From: Hanstruepera flava
Lineage (GTDB): Bacteria > Bacteroidota > Bacteroidia > Flavobacteriales > Flavobacteriaceae
Reading direction: 5' to 3'
NCBI RefSeq assembly: GCF_023634025.1
Contig: NZ_JALJCW010000001.1
Coordinates: forward strand, 1,401,501-1,465,500
DNA: 64,000 nucleotides
The notes under the pieces are model-generated. The model was not told the DNA's origin. It did no database searches and saw only the letters and a list, made by a program, of their open reading frames with translations. The stretch's first letter is position 1, and each line of letters begins with the position of its first letter. The translations under genes and the position numbers were made by a program. Below are positions 61,411 to 64,000 of the stretch, piece after piece.

Positions 61411-61891
61411 ATTTTTTGTAGCCCTAATTTTAAGCTGTTTACTGTTAGTGTCCTGCGATTCTAATCGGGTTTACGATGTATATAAATCTATTCCAAATCA
61501 GTGGCATAAAGATTCTGTGGTAAGTTTTAAAATTAATCCGCCAGATTCCATAAAACCGTATAACTTGTTTGTGAATTTGAGAAATAACGACGATTACAAA
61601 TACAACAACCTGTATTTAATTGTTGAAATGAATTTTCCTCACGGAAAAACCATTAAAGACACCTTACAATATCGCATGGCAAAACCAAATGGCGAATTGC
61701 TAGGAACAGGTTTTACCGATGTTAAAGAAAATAAACTATGGTATAAAGAAGGCGTTGTTTTTAACGAGTCTGGAGAATATACTATTAATATCCAACACGC
61801 CATGCGAGAAAATGGCAAAGTAAACGGAGTTGTCAATTTACAAGGTATTACGGATGTTGGATTTAGAATTGAAAAACCATTAGAGCAATAA
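61400..61891 (+). CDS. gldH: Gliding motility lipoprotein GldH
   Basis: 163 residues from ATG 61400, overlapping the end of the RicT-like gene by 11 bases; an upstream in-frame start at 61313 would run through that gene. Lipoprotein signal L-V-S-C (Cys19). The mature part matches GldH: DVYKSIPNQWHKDSVVSFKI, YNLFVNLRNNDDYKYNNLYL and MNFPHGKTIKDTLQYRMA. GldH is needed for gliding and linked processes in F. johnsoniae. It supports a gliding or type IX-secreting organism together with PorW at 29961. Confidence 0.94.
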   Translation: MRNKFFVALILSCLLLVSCDSNRVYDVYKSIPNQWHKDSVVSFKINPPDSIKPYNLFVNLRNNDDYKYNNLYLIVEMNFPHGKTIKDTLQYRMAKPNGELLGTGFTDVKENKLWYKEGVVFNESGEYTINIQHAMRENGKVNGVVNLQGITDVGFRIEKPLEQ

Positions 61892-61894
61892 TTT

Positions 61895-64000
61895 ATGGCT
61901 AAAAAGAAACAAGTAAAACAAGCTCAAGATTTCCAGACCTATGTACGATGGTTTTGGAAATTGTTTTTAGGAGGTATTTTATTTATTGTGCTATTATTTT
62001 TATTGGCTTCATGGGGTGTTTTTGGAGAAATGCCAGACCACACGGTTCTAGAAAATCCAAAAACTAATTTAGCTACCGAAATTATTTCTTCAGATGGCAA
62101 AACACTTGGTAAATTTTATTTTAATGATAACCGAACTCCCGTAGGTTATGACGAGCTGCCAAAGCATTTAGTAGATGCATTGGTTGCAACCGAAGATGCT
62201 CGTTTTTTTGAACATTCAGGAATTGACGCACGAGGAACTTTAAGAGCGGTGGTAAAACTAGGAAGTGGCGGAGGAGCAAGTACCATTTCCCAACAATTGG
62301 CCAAGCAATTATTCCATGGAGAAGGCTCGTCTAACATAATTGAACGTGTTTTACAAAAAGCCAAAGAATGGATTATTGCCATTCGTTTAGAACGTCAATA
62401 TACCAAAGAAGAAATCATAGCGATGTATTTCAATATTTATGATTTTGGTAACAATGCCGATGGTATCCGTTCTGCCGCTAGTATCTATTTTGATAAGGAA
62501 CCGCATGAATTGGATGTGAAGGAATCAGCCATGTTGGTTGGAATGTTCAAGAATTCATCGTTGTATAACCCAAGAGAACATCGTAACCCAGTTGGTACGC
62601 GTAATAGAAGAAATGTAGTGCTATCTCAAATGGAGAAGTACGATTATATTTCAGAGGAAACCAAAGACTCGCTCCAAGGTTTGGATTTAGGTTTGCGTTA
62701 TTCACCACAATCGCATCGCGATGGCATTGCTACTTATTTTAGAGCCTATTTAGACGGCTTTATGAAAGATTGGATTAAGAACAATCCAAAACCAGATGGC
62801 GAAAAGTATAATTTGTATGGCGATGGCTTAAAAGTTTATACAACCATAGATTCGCGTATGCAGCAATATGCCGAGGACGCCATACAACAACACATGCCAA
62901 GGTTGCAAGCGGAGTTTGACCATCAAAACACACCAGATAGAAATCCAACAGCACCATTTTTAGAGCTGAGTCAAAGTGAAATAGATGCTTTAATGAAACG
63001 TGGCATGCGTCAATCTGAACGTTGGCGAGTCATGAAAAACGAGGGAAAAACAGATGAAGAAATTATTTCCTCTTTTGATAAGCCTACGAGTATGACTGTT
63101 TTTTCTTGGAAAGGAGAAATAGATACCGTAATGAAGCCCATAGATTCTATGAGGTATTATAAGTCCTTTTTACATCCTGGTATGATGTCTATGGATCCTC
63201 AAACAGGTCATGTAAAAGCTTGGGTTGGCGGCATGAACTATAAACATTTTCAGTATGACCATGTTAAGCAAGGTAAGCGTCAAGTAGGTTCAACTTTCAA
63301 ACCATTTGTTTATGCTACAGCTATAGATCAATTGCATTTATCACCATGCTATAAAATGCCACGCTCTCAAATTACCATTGAAGCAGGAAGGCATGGTGCA
63401 ATGGAGTCTTGGACACCATCAAATGATGATGGTGATTATGCAGGAGAGTTAACTTTAAAAGCAGCATTAGCGAGTTCGGTTAATACCATTTCAGCACGAT
63501 TAATGGATAAGGTTGGACCACAACCAGTTATTGATTTAGTTGAGAAACTTGGTGTAGAATCTAATATTCCAGCTGTGCCATCCATTGCATTAGGAACACC
63601 CGATTTAAGTGTTTACGAAATGGTTGCGGCATATGCCACTTTTGCTAATCAAGGTGTGTATACAAAACCTGTAATGGTAACACATATTGAAGATAAAAAC
63701 GGAACAATATTGTATCAATTTACACCAGAATCTCGTGATGTCATAAGTGAAGAAACAGCCTATGTAACCGTTAAACTTATGGAAGGTGTTACAGATGGAG
63801 GGTCAGGTGTTCGATTGCGCACTAAAGGAGCAGATAAATACAGAGCAGATTATAGAGAAGTCGTTACAGGATATCCTTACGAATTTAAAAACCCAATTGC
63901 AGGAAAAACAGGAACCACACAAAACCAAAGTGACGGTTGGTTTATGGGTATGGTGCCTAATTTGGTAACAGGTGTTTGGGTTGGTGCAGAAGATCGGGCA
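61895..64000 (+). CDS. Class A penicillin-binding protein (PBP1A-like), 3' end beyond the window
   Basis: ATG 61895; open through base 64000 (702 codons) with no stop. N-terminal membrane helix at about 25-45. GT51 transglycosylase motifs EDARFFEHSGID near 99-110 and STISQQLAKQL near 128-138. The transpeptidase domain has the SxxK nucleophile motif in VGSTFKPF (Ser466), SSVN near 528 and KTGT near 671-674. It builds and cross-links peptidoglycan at the inner membrane. The start is 3 bases after the gldH stop. About 60 more residues would be normal for the family. Confidence 0.95.
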   Translation, partial: MAKKKQVKQAQDFQTYVRWFWKLFLGGILFIVLLFLLASWGVFGEMPDHTVLENPKTNLATEIISSDGKTLGKFYFNDNRTPVGYDELPKHLVDALVATEDARFFEHSGIDARGTLRAVVKLGSGGGASTISQQLAKQLFHGEGSSNIIERVLQKAKEWIIAIRLERQYTKEEIIAMYFNIYDFGNNADGIRSAASIYFDKEPHELDVKESAMLVGMFKNSSLYNPREHRNPVGTRNRRNVVLSQMEKYDYISEETKDSLQGLDLGLRYSPQSHRDGIATYFRAYLDGFMKDWIKNNPKPDGEKYNLYGDGLKVYTTIDSRMQQYAEDAIQQHMPRLQAEFDHQNTPDRNPTAPFLELSQSEIDALMKRGMRQSERWRVMKNEGKTDEEIISSFDKPTSMTVFSWKGEIDTVMKPIDSMRYYKSFLHPGMMSMDPQTGHVKAWVGGMNYKHFQYDHVKQGKRQVGSTFKPFVYATAIDQLHLSPCYKMPRSQITIEAGRHGAMESWTPSNDDGDYAGELTLKAALASSVNTISARLMDKVGPQPVIDLVEKLGVESNIPAVPSIALGTPDLSVYEMVAAYATFANQGVYTKPVMVTHIEDKNGTILYQFTPESRDVISEETAYVTVKLMEGVTDGGSGVRLRTKGADKYRADYREVVTGYPYEFKNPIAGKTGTTQNQSDGWFMGMVPNLVTGVWVGAEDRA

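Overview
The window is chromosomal DNA from a marine-type member of the Flavobacteriaceae (Bacteroidota). The evidence is strongly AT-rich sequence, GldH and PorW/SprE (gliding and type IX secretion), an atpZ-(DUF6168-like)-atpBEFHAG operon without atpD/atpC, the almost complete absence of Shine-Dalgarno sites, and repeated -7 promoter boxes of the TAnnTTTG type known from Flavobacterium. I see no phage, integrase, insertion sequence, CRISPR array, rRNA or tRNA.

Region 1 (1-20832) is a surface-polysaccharide locus. It begins inside cysD and runs cysD, SGNH protein, cysN, MBOAT acyltransferase, second SGNH protein, UDP-uronate epimerase, sulfotransferase, Wzx-like flippase, second sulfotransferase, small lipoprotein, GT2, two Wzy/WaaL-like proteins and a WecG/TagA glycosyltransferase. 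A second unit with its own promoter then runs ugd, uxs, polyprenyl glycosylphosphotransferase, and an opposed pair (GT4 and CapK-like ligase) closes the locus. Together they suggest a Wzx/Wzy-type polymer with uronic acid and xylose precursors that is both sulfated (activated sulfate from CysDN, transfer by two sulfotransferases) and O-acetylated (MBOAT plus two SGNH partners). The sulfation and acetylation genes are physically interleaved and translationally overlapping, which is the most unusual feature of the window.

Region 2 (20863-32591) is mostly housekeeping: purD, two small conserved membrane proteins, upp, a DUF4254 protein with a family 9 glycosyltransferase, a secreted orphan, a PaaE-like flavin/[2Fe-2S] reductase, a two-gene ABC exporter and the PorW/SprE lipoprotein.

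Region 3 (32612-46471) holds a bactofilin overlapping the ATP synthase operon, a terminator, two tandem paralogous lipoproteins, and a cell-envelope block: flippase, dut, nucleotidyltransferase, TPR protein, DUF4292 lipoprotein and a degenerate EnvC-like factor.

Region 4 (46512-56100) has a YD-repeat-like lipoprotein, an acyl-CoA thioesterase, an HU-like/SPOR membrane protein, dprA, trpS, a GlsB-like membrane protein, a PlsC-type acyltransferase, then a lipoprotein / ECF sigma / anti-sigma-beta-barrel operon and recA.

Region 5 (56101-64000) begins with a 460-base gap carrying a 30-codon lipoprotein-like reading frame and a terminator. An operon follows that joins both known tRNA U34 hydroxylation routes (trhO and trhP) to a ferredoxin and a radical SAM enzyme. 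The window ends with a RicT/PSP1 protein, gldH and a class A penicillin-binding protein that runs off the end.

Intergenic DNA contains several small dispersed elements: TGTCATTCAG-type repeats, CTGCGAAAGCAG hairpins with a compensatory base change, and 7-base-period leaders just before atpA, atpG and the nucleotidyltransferase gene.
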